Of a stretch of 49,750 bases of DNA, positions 1-8,309 are shown piece after piece. The translations under genes and the position numbers were made by a program. Below the pieces are notes generated by a model. That model was not told the DNA's origin and did no database searches. It saw only the letters and a list, made by a program, of their open reading frames with translations. The stretch is from contig DEXG01000015.1 of the NCBI GenBank assembly GCA_002364005.1, forward strand, positions 174,458 to 224,207. Reading direction: 5' to 3'. This stretch comes from Phycisphaerales bacterium UBA3190 (GTDB lineage: Bacteria; Planctomycetota; Phycisphaerae; Phycisphaerales; UBA1924). How positions within the stretch are numbered: position 1 is the first letter of the stretch; each line of letters begins with the position of its first letter.

Positions 1-1161
1 GTCTACAACCACCTGGGCCCGAGCGATCTGGACATGTGGCGATTCGACGGCTCGTCGACGGGCAGCTACGGCGGGATCTACTTCTTCCAGGACTGGCGGG
101 CCCCCACTCCATGGGGCGACACACGCCCCGACTACGGGCGTGGCGAGGTGCGGACCTTCCTCAAGGACAACGCGTTGTACTGGCTCAATGAGTTCAATAC
201 CGACGGGCTTCGTTGGGACTCGACGGTCAATATCCGCACCCAGAACAACGGTGGTGGCGGCAGCATCGCCGACGGCTGGTCGCTGATGCAGTACATCAAT
301 AATGAGATCGACAGCGCTTCGGGCTGGAAGATCTCGATCGCAGAGGACTTGCAGAACGATGACTACCTGACGAAGACCACCGGCGCCGGGGGGGCGGGCT
401 TTGACTCGCAGTGGGACGCGGACTTTGTCCATCCCATTCGTGAGAACATCATCGAATCGACTGATGCCAACCGCGATATGTACGAGGTGCGTGACGCGAT
501 CGCCAAGGTTGACAACGGCGACCGCCTCAAGCGCGTGATCTACACCGAGAGCCACGACGAGGTCGCCAACGGGCACGCGCGTGTGCCTGAGGAGATCTGG
601 CCGGGCAACGCGAGCAGCTGGTACAGCAAGAAGCGTTCGACGCTCGGCGCGGCGCTCGTGTTTACCAGCCCGGGCATCCCGATGATCTTCCAGGGGCAGG
701 AGTTCCTTGAGGACGGCTACTTCGCCGACACCGACCCGCTCGATTTCTCCAAGGCGACGACCTACTCGGGCATCGTGGACATGTACACCGACCTGATCGG
801 GCTTCGGAAGAACAGCGGCGGCAAGACCGCCGGGCTCAAGGGCAACGGGGTCAATGTCCACCATGTCAACAACACCAACAAGCTCGTCGCGTTCCATCGC
901 TGGGACAGCGGCGGCTCGGGCGATGATGTGATTGTGGTCGCCAACTTCTCGGGCAGCGGCTACAGCAGCTACAACATCGGGTTCCCGAGTAGCGGGACCT
1001 GGAAGGTCCGCTTCAACTCCGACTGGAGCGGCTACGACTCGGGCTTCGGGAACTACTACTCGTACGACACTACCGCGAGCTGGGGTGCCAAGGACGGCAT
1101 GAGCTACAACGCGAATGTTGGGATCGGGCCGTACTCGGTGATTATCCTGTCGAAGGACTGA
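1..1161 (+). CDS. GH13 alpha-amylase/branching-enzyme family glycosidase, 5' end outside window
   Basis: The frame is open from base 1 and begins VYNHLGP, which is GH13 conserved region I, so the N-terminus and the start of the (beta/alpha)8 barrel lie upstream of the window. Region II is DGLRWDST with the nucleophile Asp codon at 217-219. Region III is SIAEDL with the acid/base Glu codon at 343-345. Region IV is TESHDE at about 550-567. The catalytic triad is therefore complete. After about base 870 comes a C-terminal beta domain (VVANFSG ... GPYSVIILSKD). Family knowledge gives cleavage or transfer on alpha-1,4-glucans; the region I spelling resembles branching enzymes and trehalohydrolases, but the exact specificity is not readable. 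The last 57 codons recur downstream as a diverged copy. Confidence 0.9.
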   Translation, partial: VYNHLGPSDLDMWRFDGSSTGSYGGIYFFQDWRAPTPWGDTRPDYGRGEVRTFLKDNALYWLNEFNTDGLRWDSTVNIRTQNNGGGGSIADGWSLMQYINNEIDSASGWKISIAEDLQNDDYLTKTTGAGGAGFDSQWDADFVHPIRENIIESTDANRDMYEVRDAIAKVDNGDRLKRVIYTESHDEVANGHARVPEEIWPGNASSWYSKKRSTLGAALVFTSPGIPMIFQGQEFLEDGYFADTDPLDFSKATTYSGIVDMYTDLIGLRKNSGGKTAGLKGNGVNVHHVNNTNKLVAFHRWDSGGSGDDVIVVANFSGSGYSSYNIGFPSSGTWKVRFNSDWSGYDSGFGNYYSYDTTASWGAKDGMSYNANVGIGPYSVIILSKD

Positions 1162-1209
1162 TCGAGTTCACTCTCAACTTCTCTCTGGGCCCGCCGAGCG
1201 ATCGGCGGG
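991..1209 (+). repeat. Direct repeat copy A: glycosidase 3' end plus terminator
   Basis: This stretch covers the last 57 codons including the stop and the downstream hairpin. It recurs at 2091-2310. My manual alignment of the 171 coding bases gives about 15 differences, and the hairpin stem is identical. The short spacer between stop and hairpin has diverged more. Confidence 0.85.
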
Positions 1210-1215
1210 TTTTTT
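1190..1215 (+). terminator. Rho-independent terminator of the GH13 gene
   Basis: An 8-bp perfect stem CCCGCCGA/TCGGCGGG with loop GCGA is followed directly by six T. It lies 28 bases after the glycosidase stop codon. Confidence 0.9.
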
Positions 1216-1224
1216 CATGCTGCC

Positions 1225-1264
1225 CCATCAAAGAAGCCCCTCCCCTGCAAGCAAGGGAGGGGCT
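1225..1264 (-). terminator. Terminator of the PEP-CTERM gene (minus strand)
   Basis: A 10-bp perfect stem AGCCCCTCCC/GGGAGGGGCT (1235-1244 with 1255-1264) has a 10-base loop. Read on the minus strand it is followed by TTCTTTGATG, an imperfect U-rich tail. It lies about 60 bases beyond the stop of the PEP-CTERM gene. Confidence 0.7.
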
Positions 1265-1323
1265 CTTGATTGGAACATCGATACACAATCAGGTGAACCT
1301 GAATGATACCGACAATCGATCGT

Positions 1324-1872
1324 TCAGCGACGGCGACGGCCTGCAAGCAGCCCGCCAGCGCCCAATACGGCCAGCGCTCCCGGAGCCGGGACCGCGTATG
1401 TCCGGAACGCGTAGTCAAAGGTCTCGAACCCCTGATAGCCGGTGTTGGCGTACACCTGCCCGCGGTCGTATGGATTATCGAGACTCCCTGCGATCCCAAG
1501 GGTGTCGGTCGCGCTTGTGAACACCAAGAAGTACTCGGTATCGGCATCAATGCTCACGGAGTTCCATGAAACATCAACCCACGAGCCGGCGTTGCCCACG
1601 GCAGAACCCATCGCCAAAGCCAAGCCACCCGCATTGGGCAATGCGTCATAGAGCGTGATGGTGACGGTGTCGCTGGTACCGATCCCGTCTTGGAGGAAGA
1701 TCCCCGCACCGCTGATCGAGTTCGCCGACTGCTGGAATGACTGTGCCAGATCACCCTGATCGAACGCAGCCATGTACGCGGAGTTATCGTCCTGATTCTG
1801 GTCGATGACACCGCCCATAGCTGGGGCAACAACTGCCCCTGCGAGAACGATCGCTGTTGATAGCATTTTCAT
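1324..1872 (-). CDS. Exported protein with PEP-CTERM-like sorting tail
   Basis: This 182-residue protein has unknown function. The start at MKMLSTAIVLAG is chosen because GAGAGAGGG lies 6-7 bases upstream and a signal peptide begins there (cleavage probably after PAMG). The frame extends upstream but that part lacks both features. The mature part is a beta-rich, Asn/Gly/Ser-rich domain. The last 22 residues read VPAPGALAVLG... ending in four Arg: a Pro motif, a short hydrophobic helix and a basic tail, the plan of PEP-CTERM signals that direct proteins to exosortase for envelope or matrix anchoring. No exosortase gene is in the window. The gene stands alone between the two copies of the glycosidase tail. 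Confidence 0.85.
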   Translation of the reverse strand: MKMLSTAIVLAGAVVAPAMGGVIDQNQDDNSAYMAAFDQGDLAQSFQQSANSISGAGIFLQDGIGTSDTVTITLYDALPNAGGLALAMGSAVGNAGSWVDVSWNSVSIDADTEYFLVFTSATDTLGIAGSLDNPYDRGQVYANTGYQGFETFDYAFRTYAVPAPGALAVLGAGGLLAGRRRR

Positions 1873-2090
1873 TTTATACCCTCTCTCTTTCTCAACTGTT
1901 TTGGTTTGACCAACATCAATATGAAGGGGCAAACACACCCACGAAGAACTCACCATACCAAATTGGATGGTCACGCAAAAGCAACGAATAGAGGTTTTCG
2001 ACCAACCCCACCTATTCAGGGGGGGCGAGGGGTGTGGCCCCTTACTGAGTCAATGGGATGAGTTGGACGAATATGACATATTCGCAATGC

Positions 2091-2261
2091 AGCGGGACCT
2101 GGAAGGTGCGTTGCAACTCCGACTGGAGCGGGTATGACGCGGGCTTCGGGATCTACGACTCGTACGGCACCACGGCGAGCTGGGGCACCAAGGACGGCAT
2201 GGGCTACAACGCGAATGTTGGGATCGGGCCGTATTCGGTGATTATCCTGTCGAAGGACTGA
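2091..2261 (+). pseudogene. Remnant copy of the GH13 C-terminal tail
   Basis: The encoded 56 residues (SGTWKVRCNSDW ... PYSVIILSKD) match the end of the glycosidase at 991-1161 almost residue for residue and use the same stop. No barrel sequence precedes them. The frame extends upstream only to an ATG at 2058 through unrelated sequence. I call it a pseudogene fragment. The open frame has survived about 9% nucleotide divergence, so a short expressed peptide cannot be excluded. Confidence 0.75.
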
Positions 2262-2310
2262 TCGAGTACGGAGTTAGACTTCTCTCTGGGCCCGCCGAGC
2301 GATCGGCGGG
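2091..2310 (+). repeat. Direct repeat copy B: glycosidase 3' end plus terminator
   Basis: This is the partner of 991-1209. Both copies begin at AGCGGGACCTGGAAGGT and end at the terminator stem. The sequence before each copy is unrelated, so 991/2091 marks the duplication boundary. Confidence 0.85.
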
Positions 2311-2320
2311 CTTTATCTTT
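2291..2320 (+). terminator. Duplicated terminator hairpin
   Basis: The stem and loop are the same as at 1190-1209 (CCCGCCGA, GCGA, TCGGCGGG). The T-run is broken here (CTTTATCTTT), so termination is probably weaker than in the original. Confidence 0.6.
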
Positions 2321-2334
2321 CTCTGGGTTTGCAG

Positions 2335-2340
2335 TAGAAT
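2335..2340 (+). promoter_or_regulatory. TAGAAT -10-like element just before a start codon
   Basis: TAGAAT ends 6 bases before the ATG at 2347. If it is a -10 box, transcription would begin at or next to the start codon and give a leaderless mRNA. This fits the absence of a Shine-Dalgarno sequence. No good -35 is visible (TTTATC at 17 bases). The same hexamer lies upstream of ctaA and pilT. Confidence 0.35.
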
Positions 2341-2346
2341 CATCGC

Positions 2347-3582
2347 ATGAGATTTCTATTGATTTTGGCATTCATCATGACCGGCTGTACGGGCACTCAA
2401 TCCCCTATAGAACTCTGCACAGAAACACTCCCTGTTCGTGTTTTCGAATCTGAACCCGCTTACATGGGTGAGATTTCACTCGATTCAGACGATGCCGCGA
2501 TCCGGTATATTGCGATCGCCAAATCGTTGACAGGTGAATCGGAATACATATCTCACTATCTCGATATCTATGAACATGGCATCGATCAGTTCGTCGCGTA
2601 CAACAACTCAACCTATGCCGTCGAGTCGAAGCTCTTTGCCCAACAACTCGCTGCAGCTCAAGGATTGATCCAAGAACTGGCCATCGCCTCGCAGATGAAC
2701 ATTTTTCGCGGATATGTACCTCGAGCATTTTTTGGACAGCGGTGCGACGACGACCTCGTGATGGAAACTCATCACGCCTTAACTGCGGTACGGGACACAC
2801 TCGAAGCAGATGCTGTTCGCCTATGGGTTCGTGGTGACACAACGGATGCGATCCATCGAGTTGAACTGATGCTCAGGATCGCACAGCAACTGCTGCTGGA
2901 ACCAAACGCGGACATACTCGATGGCTCTCACTCAGCCGACACAATGGATATGGGCCTCAAGCTATTTGAGCGTATGCTGGAAAGCAACCAGTGCGGTGAT
3001 CGAGAGCGAGCATTGATTCGAGATTCGGTTCGGACGCTTCAATCCAACGATCCTGCCGGGCTGCTGTGGCTCTATGCCCGAACGAGCGCATCCAACAATG
3101 CTGCGATGCAAGACTGGTTCAGTGTCAAGGGTGGCAGCCACGAACTCTGGGTTGTCATTGGTCATTATTTAGGGGCCATGGCTATGATCGAGCCGATCCT
3201 CGATGCTTTCGACAACGCCTTTGCAGTCACCTTTGATGACAAACCTGTTGAAGCGGGAACGGACCCATTCAAGTGGCCACCGGACGGCACTGACATCGAG
3301 ACCGTTTCCACAAAGGCACTCACCGAGTTGATTGATATTGATTTTGAAGAGCTCGAAGTCGCATTCGATCGAGCAACTCCTGATTCCGTACTCATGATTC
3401 AGGAACTCTGCAAGGATCACCCTGATTTGGTTGTGCTGAAGACCATTGGTGAGCGGGCCGAACTCGATGAAACCCCGATCTCAGCACTCCTGCTTTTGGA
3501 CTTCGCACATACGAATGCCCGACGAAATCATGAGTTGCTCGAATTGCGTGATCGTGTCATTGAGTTGTGTACAACTGAGTAA
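2347..3582 (+). CDS. Predicted lipoprotein of unknown function
   Basis: This 411-residue protein starts with a short signal MRFLLILAFIMTGC, whose Cys14 fits a lipobox (MTGC), followed by a polar, largely alpha-helical region without a motif I recognise. Its base composition looks less GC-rich than that of the neighbours, and it uses AT-ending codons often, so recent acquisition or relaxed selection is possible. There is no ribosome binding site, but a TAGAAT element sits immediately upstream. It is followed by ffh in the same direction after a 103-base gap that contains a palindromic repeat, so cotranscription is uncertain. Confidence 0.75.
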   Translation: MRFLLILAFIMTGCTGTQSPIELCTETLPVRVFESEPAYMGEISLDSDDAAIRYIAIAKSLTGESEYISHYLDIYEHGIDQFVAYNNSTYAVESKLFAQQLAAAQGLIQELAIASQMNIFRGYVPRAFFGQRCDDDLVMETHHALTAVRDTLEADAVRLWVRGDTTDAIHRVELMLRIAQQLLLEPNADILDGSHSADTMDMGLKLFERMLESNQCGDRERALIRDSVRTLQSNDPAGLLWLYARTSASNNAAMQDWFSVKGGSHELWVVIGHYLGAMAMIEPILDAFDNAFAVTFDDKPVEAGTDPFKWPPDGTDIETVSTKALTELIDIDFEELEVAFDRATPDSVLMIQELCKDHPDLVVLKTIGERAELDETPISALLLLDFAHTNARRNHELLELRDRVIELCTTE

Positions 3583-3643
3583 CTTTCTCCCTATACTCAC
3601 CCGGCTGCGGTCACGGCCCTGAACATCAAGATCTCTTCGGGAA

Positions 3644-3664
3644 GCACAGGCGGGACGCCTGTGC
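3644..3664. repeat. Palindromic repeat GCACAGGCG-N3-CGCCTGTGC
   Basis: A 9-bp perfect inverted repeat with loop GGA lies 21 bases before ffh. The same 9-bp arms occur twice at 37315-37380. There is no T-run, so it is not a terminator here. It looks like a dispersed small palindromic element. Confidence 0.75.
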
Positions 3665-3685
3665 CACCGGTGGTAGGAGCTTTGC

Positions 3686-5197
3686 ATGTTCGATCGAGTC
3701 TCAGACAGTTTCAACGGCGTCTTCAAAAAACTCAGCGGCAACGCGACCATCACCGAATCCAATGTCAAAGAGGCGATGGACGAGGTGCGTAACGCGCTGC
3801 TCGAGGCCGATGTGCACTATGAGGTCGCCGAGGCCTTCTGCGCCAAGGTGCTCGAGGATGCCAAGGGCGAGCAGGTCACCAAGTCGCTCAAGCCCGGGCA
3901 GGAGATGATCGGCATCGTGCATCGACGCCTGATCGAGCTCTTCGGCGGCGATCCGAACGCAAAGGAACAACCCGCGCCTCCCGGCATCCTCAAGATGTCG
4001 CCCGGCCCCACCGTCATCATGATGTGCGGCTTGCAGGGCTCGGGGAAGACGACCACCTGTGGCAAGCTCGCGGGGATGCTCAAGAAGCAGGGCCGATCGG
4101 TGATGCTGGCAGCAGCGGATTTGCAGCGCCCCGCGGCGATCGATCAGCTCGAAACCGTCGCCAAGCAGGCGAACGAAGAACTGCCCGGCGGCTCGCAGGT
4201 GCATTTCTACGGCGAACACGACAAGACGGCCGAGTACGGCAAAGCCGTGGGCGTGGCGATTAAGGTCTGTCAGCATGCGCTCAAGGAGGCCAAAGCCAAG
4301 GGCGTCGATGTGCTGATCCTCGACACGGCGGGGCGATTGCATGTCAACGACGAGCTGATGCACGAACTCAAGGGCGTGCGTTCGATGCTCCAGCCCCACC
4401 ACATCTTCCTCGTGGTTGATGCGATGACCGGGCAGGATGCGGTGAACAGCGCCAAGGCGTTCCATGAGCAGCTGGCCGTCGACGGCGTGATCCTGACCAA
4501 GTTCGACTCCGACACCCGCGGCGGGGCGGCGCTGTCGGTCAAGCAGGTCACGGGCGCACCGATCCGGTATATCGGCGTGGGCGAGAAGCTCGACGCGATC
4601 GAGCCGTTCCACCCGGAACGCATGGCCGGGCGGATCCTGGGCATGGGCGATGTGGTCTCGCTGGTCGAGAAGGCACAGGAAGAAGTCTCCGAAGAGGAAG
4701 CGGCGGCGCTGGAGGCCAAGATGGCCAAGGGCGAGCTGGATATGGATGACTTCCTCAAGCAGATGAAGATGATGCGCCGCATGGGTTCGATGAAATCGCT
4801 GCTGGGCATGCTCCCGGGCGTGGGCTCGGCCATCAAGGGCATGGACATCGACGAGAAGCAGCTCGACCGCACCGAGGCGATGATTCAGTCGATGACACGC
4901 GATGAACGCAAACGCCCTGACATCATCAGGCACTCACGCAAGCAGCGCATCGCGTCGGGTTCGGGCACCAACCCCAACCAGGTCGGGCAGCTGGCCAAGC
5001 AGTTCGGGATGCTCAGCAAGGTCATGAAGCAGATGGGTGCGATGGGTGCCGGCGGCAAGGCAGCCGCCGCCAAGGCGATGGGCGGCGCCCTCGGAGGCGG
5101 CGGCATGCCCGGGATGGGTGGCATGGGCGTGCCCGGCTTCTCGATGAAGAAGTCGACGAAGTCCAAGAGCATCAAGAAGCGGAAGAAGAGAAGATGA
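3686..5197 (+). CDS. ffh: Signal recognition particle GTPase Ffh (SRP54)
   Basis: It binds signal peptides of nascent membrane and exported proteins together with SRP RNA and delivers the ribosome to FtsY. The 503 residues show the helical N domain (1-100), the G1 loop GLQGSGKTT at 115-123, G3 DTAGR at 213-217, G4 TKFD at 271-274 with the following SDTRGGAAL closing region, and a Met-rich M domain from about 330. The C-terminal tail is Gly/Met-rich and then strongly basic (KKSTKSKSIKKRKKRR), longer than the usual 450-residue form. A good ribosome binding site AGGAG lies 7-8 bases before the ATG. SRP RNA was not found in the window. Confidence 0.97.
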   Translation: MFDRVSDSFNGVFKKLSGNATITESNVKEAMDEVRNALLEADVHYEVAEAFCAKVLEDAKGEQVTKSLKPGQEMIGIVHRRLIELFGGDPNAKEQPAPPGILKMSPGPTVIMMCGLQGSGKTTTCGKLAGMLKKQGRSVMLAAADLQRPAAIDQLETVAKQANEELPGGSQVHFYGEHDKTAEYGKAVGVAIKVCQHALKEAKAKGVDVLILDTAGRLHVNDELMHELKGVRSMLQPHHIFLVVDAMTGQDAVNSAKAFHEQLAVDGVILTKFDSDTRGGAALSVKQVTGAPIRYIGVGEKLDAIEPFHPERMAGRILGMGDVVSLVEKAQEEVSEEEAAALEAKMAKGELDMDDFLKQMKMMRRMGSMKSLLGMLPGVGSAIKGMDIDEKQLDRTEAMIQSMTRDERKRPDIIRHSRKQRIASGSGTNPNQVGQLAKQFGMLSKVMKQMGAMGAGGKAAAAKAMGGALGGGGMPGMGGMGVPGFSMKKSTKSKSIKKRKKRR

Positions 5198-5218
5198 GAG
5201 GCAAAAGGCAGTAGGCAA

Positions 5219-5233
5219 TCCGCCAGAGGCGGA
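5219..5233. repeat. Short hairpin TCCGCC-AGA-GGCGGA
   Basis: A 6-bp perfect stem sits between ffh and the DinB-like gene. It lacks a T-run, so terminator function is doubtful. It may be a small palindromic repeat. Confidence 0.4.
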
Positions 5234-5265
5234 CCTTCGGTTGGCAATGGGAAGAGGAGATTCGT

Positions 5266-5745
5266 ATGCCGGTGTCTACGATGGGGTTCAGCGCAGATCG
5301 GATTGCCGAGCTCTCCGAAGACCTGTTTGAGTTGCAGGAGTCCTTTGTGAGCAAGCCCCGCAAGGAGGGGGCCTGGTCACGCAAGCAGATCCTGGGGCAC
5401 CTGATCGACAGCGCGAGTGTGAACCATCAGCGGTTCATCGAGGCGCAGGTCAACGATTCGATCGTATTCGATTGCTACGCGCACCGGGAGTGGGTCGAGT
5501 TGCAGGGGTACCAGGAGCAGGACTGGGAAGAACTCGTCACGCTGTGGAGTGCGCTCAACATGCACCTCTGCACCATCGTCGAGCGTATCCCTGAAGAGAT
5601 CCTCAGGAAGCAGCACACAGCGCATCGGTTCGATCAGATGGCCTACCGCCCCGTGCCCAAGGACCAGCCCTCAACGCTGGGGTACATCATCGAAGATTAC
5701 TTCGCGCATCTGCAATATCACCTCGATCAGATCCTGCCCGAGTGA
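5266..5745 (+). CDS. DinB-like four-helix metalloprotein
   Basis: This 159-residue protein has the pattern of the DinB/YfiT superfamily: a helix with GHLIDSA (His45), and a C-terminal helix with two further His in YFAHLQYH (His148, His152). In known members these three His bind a divalent metal. Family roles include bacillithiol- or mycothiol-dependent transferases and DNA-damage-induced proteins, but the substrate here cannot be told. The start has GAGGAG 6-7 bases upstream. It converges with the permease gene, with only 3 bases between the stop codons. Confidence 0.8.
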   Translation: MPVSTMGFSADRIAELSEDLFELQESFVSKPRKEGAWSRKQILGHLIDSASVNHQRFIEAQVNDSIVFDCYAHREWVELQGYQEQDWEELVTLWSALNMHLCTIVERIPEEILRKQHTAHRFDQMAYRPVPKDQPSTLGYIIEDYFAHLQYHLDQILPE

Positions 5746-5748
5746 GTC

Positions 5749-7071
5749 TCACTCGATCGGCAGCGGGTCGTCGGCTCGGCCCTCGGCCCATTCCTTGAAG
5801 CGTGGCCAGAAGATCTCCTGGATCAGGATCTTCACGCACGCGGCGATGGGGATCGCGATCAGCAACCCGAACACGCCGAAGAGTGCGCCGCCCGCGAGCG
5901 ATGCGAACAGGATCGTCGGGGTATCCATGCCCGTGCTCTTGCCCTGGATCAGCGGGGTCCAGACATAATCGTCGAGGGCCTGGCCCAGGAAGTAGATGGC
6001 CGCGGGTGCGCCCAGGATCCACCACCACTCGCCTCGGAATCCCTCGTGTCCCTGCAGCCCGAGCAGCGAGACTGAGATCGGGAGGCCGATGAGTGCCAGA
6101 TAGGGCACGATCGAGAGGACCGCGACCACGGGGCCCAGGATGAAGGCACCGGGGACGCCGATGATGAAGTAGCCGATCGAGAAGACGATGCCTTGGATGA
6201 ACGCGATGGTGATGCGCCCACGGATGAAGCCCGAGATCACCGCGTCGAACTTCTGCAGCAGGTCGATGATGCGTTCGCGGTTCTTGTCGGGGAGCAGCTT
6301 GACGCCGAAGCCCTTGAGCTGGATCCATTCGGTGGCGGTGAAGAAGAAGAAAAAGGCCGTCACGAACACCATGAACGAGATCCCGAACGCGGCCCCGATG
6401 ATCCCGAGCCCGCGGTTGACCAGGTCGACGCTCACGCTGGCGGTCGTCTTGGCGACCTGCTCGCTGTTGGAGGTGATCCAATCGATCCCCGCGTCGAGGG
6501 CATCGCCGAAGGAGGAGTTGTGATTTGTCTGGGCGGCCTGAATCTCGTCATACACCCAGACCCACGCGTCGGGGATCGCGTTCGGTGCGGTTTCTGACGG
6601 GTCGGCGGGCACATACTCGCCGATGAGTTTTTCGCGTGCGGTCGTCTGATCCGTTGCGTCGATCGCCCGGCTCACACGGTTCACATTCGAGATCGTATCG
6701 GTGGTGAAGCTCACCAGCTGTCCCGCGGCGTACGCCCCCCCGGCCATGATCGGCAGGACGACTCCCACGATTATCGCCACCATGATCGCGATCACGCTGA
6801 CACGGCGCGACGCGCCGAACTTCTTCATGATCCAGACGATGACGGGCTCGAAGAGATAGGCGAGCAGGATGGCCAGCAGCAGCGGCACGGTCACGACCGA
6901 GGTTTTCTGGCCGATGATGATCAGTGCGAAGACGCTCAGCCCGAGCAGCACATCACGCACGGGCTGCATCTGCCAGAGGTGCATGCCCGCCCAAGCGGGC
7001 TGGTGCGTGGTGTTTTCATCGGTCTCGACGCTGCGGCTTTGATCATCAGGCATAGCGATAGCATAGCCCAT
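5749..7071 (-). CDS. AI-2E/PerM family membrane permease
   Basis: This 440-residue membrane protein has about eight predicted helices. The first pair is near residues 35-75, a large soluble loop spans about 115-205, and the rest follow. The glycine-rich hydrophobic stretches FIRGRITIAFIQGIVFSIG and LFGVFGLLIAIPIAACVKI fit the AI-2E transporter family (formerly UPF0118), whose members export small molecules or act as Na+/H+ antiporters. Substrate is not predictable. Two starts are possible, the ATG at 7071 or the one at 7053; neither has a clear ribosome binding site. Confidence 0.85.
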   Translation of the reverse strand: MGYAIAMPDDQSRSVETDENTTHQPAWAGMHLWQMQPVRDVLLGLSVFALIIIGQKTSVVTVPLLLAILLAYLFEPVIVWIMKKFGASRRVSVIAIMVAIIVGVVLPIMAGGAYAAGQLVSFTTDTISNVNRVSRAIDATDQTTAREKLIGEYVPADPSETAPNAIPDAWVWVYDEIQAAQTNHNSSFGDALDAGIDWITSNSEQVAKTTASVSVDLVNRGLGIIGAAFGISFMVFVTAFFFFFTATEWIQLKGFGVKLLPDKNRERIIDLLQKFDAVISGFIRGRITIAFIQGIVFSIGYFIIGVPGAFILGPVVAVLSIVPYLALIGLPISVSLLGLQGHEGFRGEWWWILGAPAAIYFLGQALDDYVWTPLIQGKSTGMDTPTILFASLAGGALFGVFGLLIAIPIAACVKILIQEIFWPRFKEWAEGRADDPLPIE

Positions 7072-7105
7072 ATCGGCAATTCGCGCTCAGTATTGGGGTT
7101 GGCGA

Positions 7106-7540
7106 TCAGGAGCCGACATGCACGGGGCGGTTGCCGCGTGATGGGTCGGTGAAGACATCATCGAACTCGTAGATGCCATCGAAATCTTCGAGCCGATCCT
7201 CTTCTGTCGTGCGCATCAGCCCCGCGTCGACCATGGCGAAGATGATTTTGCCGAAGTCGAGGGTGTGGTAGATGCCCCACTTGTTGAGCACCGACTTGGC
7301 CATCATGCCGTAGCGATCGATCGCGTAGTCCTTGAGCCCGACGCACAGTTCGTGGCCCGATACATGGCGCGACTCATCGCTGAGCCCAAGCTCGAGGAGG
7401 GTCTCATCGTCACGGTTGCCGTGCACCATCTCAACGGTGTGCGCAAGACCATCGCGGATGAACGGGAAACACATGGGCGAGAAGCCCCCGGCCCGTTCCA
7501 TGATCTCTTTGAGGTCGATCTGTACTTCGTGACTACTCAT
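7106..7540 (-). CDS. Minf_1886-type conserved protein
   Basis: This 144-residue soluble protein of unknown function starts MSSHEVQIDLKEIMER. The ATG at 7540 is preferred because AGGTG lies 5-6 bases upstream; an in-frame GTG at 7558 lacks this. Features include SDESRHVSGHELCVGL, DYAIDRYG and an acidic C-terminal part. The sequence resembles the uncharacterised Minf_1886 family found mainly in Planctomycetes, Verrucomicrobia and relatives; this is from memory of the family. It stands 35 bases upstream of the permease in the same direction, so cotranscription is possible. Confidence 0.8.
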   Translation of the reverse strand: MSSHEVQIDLKEIMERAGGFSPMCFPFIRDGLAHTVEMVHGNRDDETLLELGLSDESRHVSGHELCVGLKDYAIDRYGMMAKSVLNKWGIYHTLDFGKIIFAMVDAGLMRTTEEDRLEDFDGIYEFDDVFTDPSRGNRPVHVGS

Positions 7541-7640
7541 TGCACACCTACTCAGCACACACGGTGCTCTGTGAGATTCTATGCGTCTCCCTGTCTATCG
7601 GGAAACCCAGGCCTCTCTTTGCATCTTTTCGCATGCCTGA

Positions 7641-8255
7641 TCAGGTTGGATCCATCCGAGTGACCCATCTGAGCGGTTTCTGAACCCAATCACCCGCAGA
7701 GCCGATCCCGATGCGCGGCGTGCGTTGAATCCGGGCTTCCGGCACCGCAACACCTTGTGTGATGGCAAGATGGGGAGATTGGAGAAGATCGATCCCATCG
7801 AGATCCAGGTCGATCGCCAGCGCCTGACAGAGCTTGCCCGGGCCATTGCACAAATCTTTGTCCCGCAGCGGGTGTTTGCGGGGACGGGCCGAGCGGAGCG
7901 TGCGCATGGTCTCGATGCCCTCGGTGGGGACCATCGCCCGGATCAGCACCGCCGCGGGGTGGCCCTCCCTCAAACAGGCGATGTTGAAGCAGTGGTGCAT
8001 GCCGTAGGTGAAGTAGACATAGGCCGTGCCCGGCTGCGACCACATGTGCTCGTTGCGAGCGGTCCGCCGCCCACCGAACGCGTGCGAGGCCCGGTCTTCA
8101 GGCCCAACATAGGCCTCGGTCTCGGTGATGATGCCAGACAGGATGGTGCCGTCGTCAAGGGTGCGGGTGAGCTGGAAGCCCAGCAGATCGCGGGCGACCG
8201 CTTCGACCGATCGGGCGAAGAAATCGCGTGTCAGGTTCTCAGGCGGGGTCTGCAT
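7641..8255 (-). CDS. mpg: DNA-3-methyladenine glycosylase (AAG/MPG family)
   Basis: It removes alkylated purines such as 3-methyladenine from DNA by hydrolysing the N-glycosidic bond (base excision repair). The 204 residues show the family core TETEAYVGPEDRASHA, with Glu47 and Tyr49 matching the catalytic Glu and intercalating Tyr of human AAG, then PGTAYVYFTYGMHHCFNI and LCNGPGKLCQAL. Its length is normal for the bacterial family. The frame is open far upstream (to 8582), but that part would run over the lipoprotein gene on the other strand and does not resemble the family, so the ATG at 8255 is chosen. Confidence 0.92.
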   Translation of the reverse strand: MQTPPENLTRDFFARSVEAVARDLLGFQLTRTLDDGTILSGIITETEAYVGPEDRASHAFGGRRTARNEHMWSQPGTAYVYFTYGMHHCFNIACLREGHPAAVLIRAMVPTEGIETMRTLRSARPRKHPLRDKDLCNGPGKLCQALAIDLDLDGIDLLQSPHLAITQGVAVPEARIQRTPRIGIGSAGDWVQKPLRWVTRMDPT

Positions 8256-8309
8256 CGGTGTATTCAAAGCCAGCGAACCCACCGGGGCAACACCACACAG
8301 GAGATCCCG

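Noticed and set aside
3644..3664. Terminator of the lipoprotein gene at 2347
   Set aside because: The hairpin has no following T-run; it is better explained as a copy of the dispersed palindrome.
3701..4933. A 410-codon minus-strand open frame opposite ffh
   Set aside because: Antisense shadow without motif or start signal.
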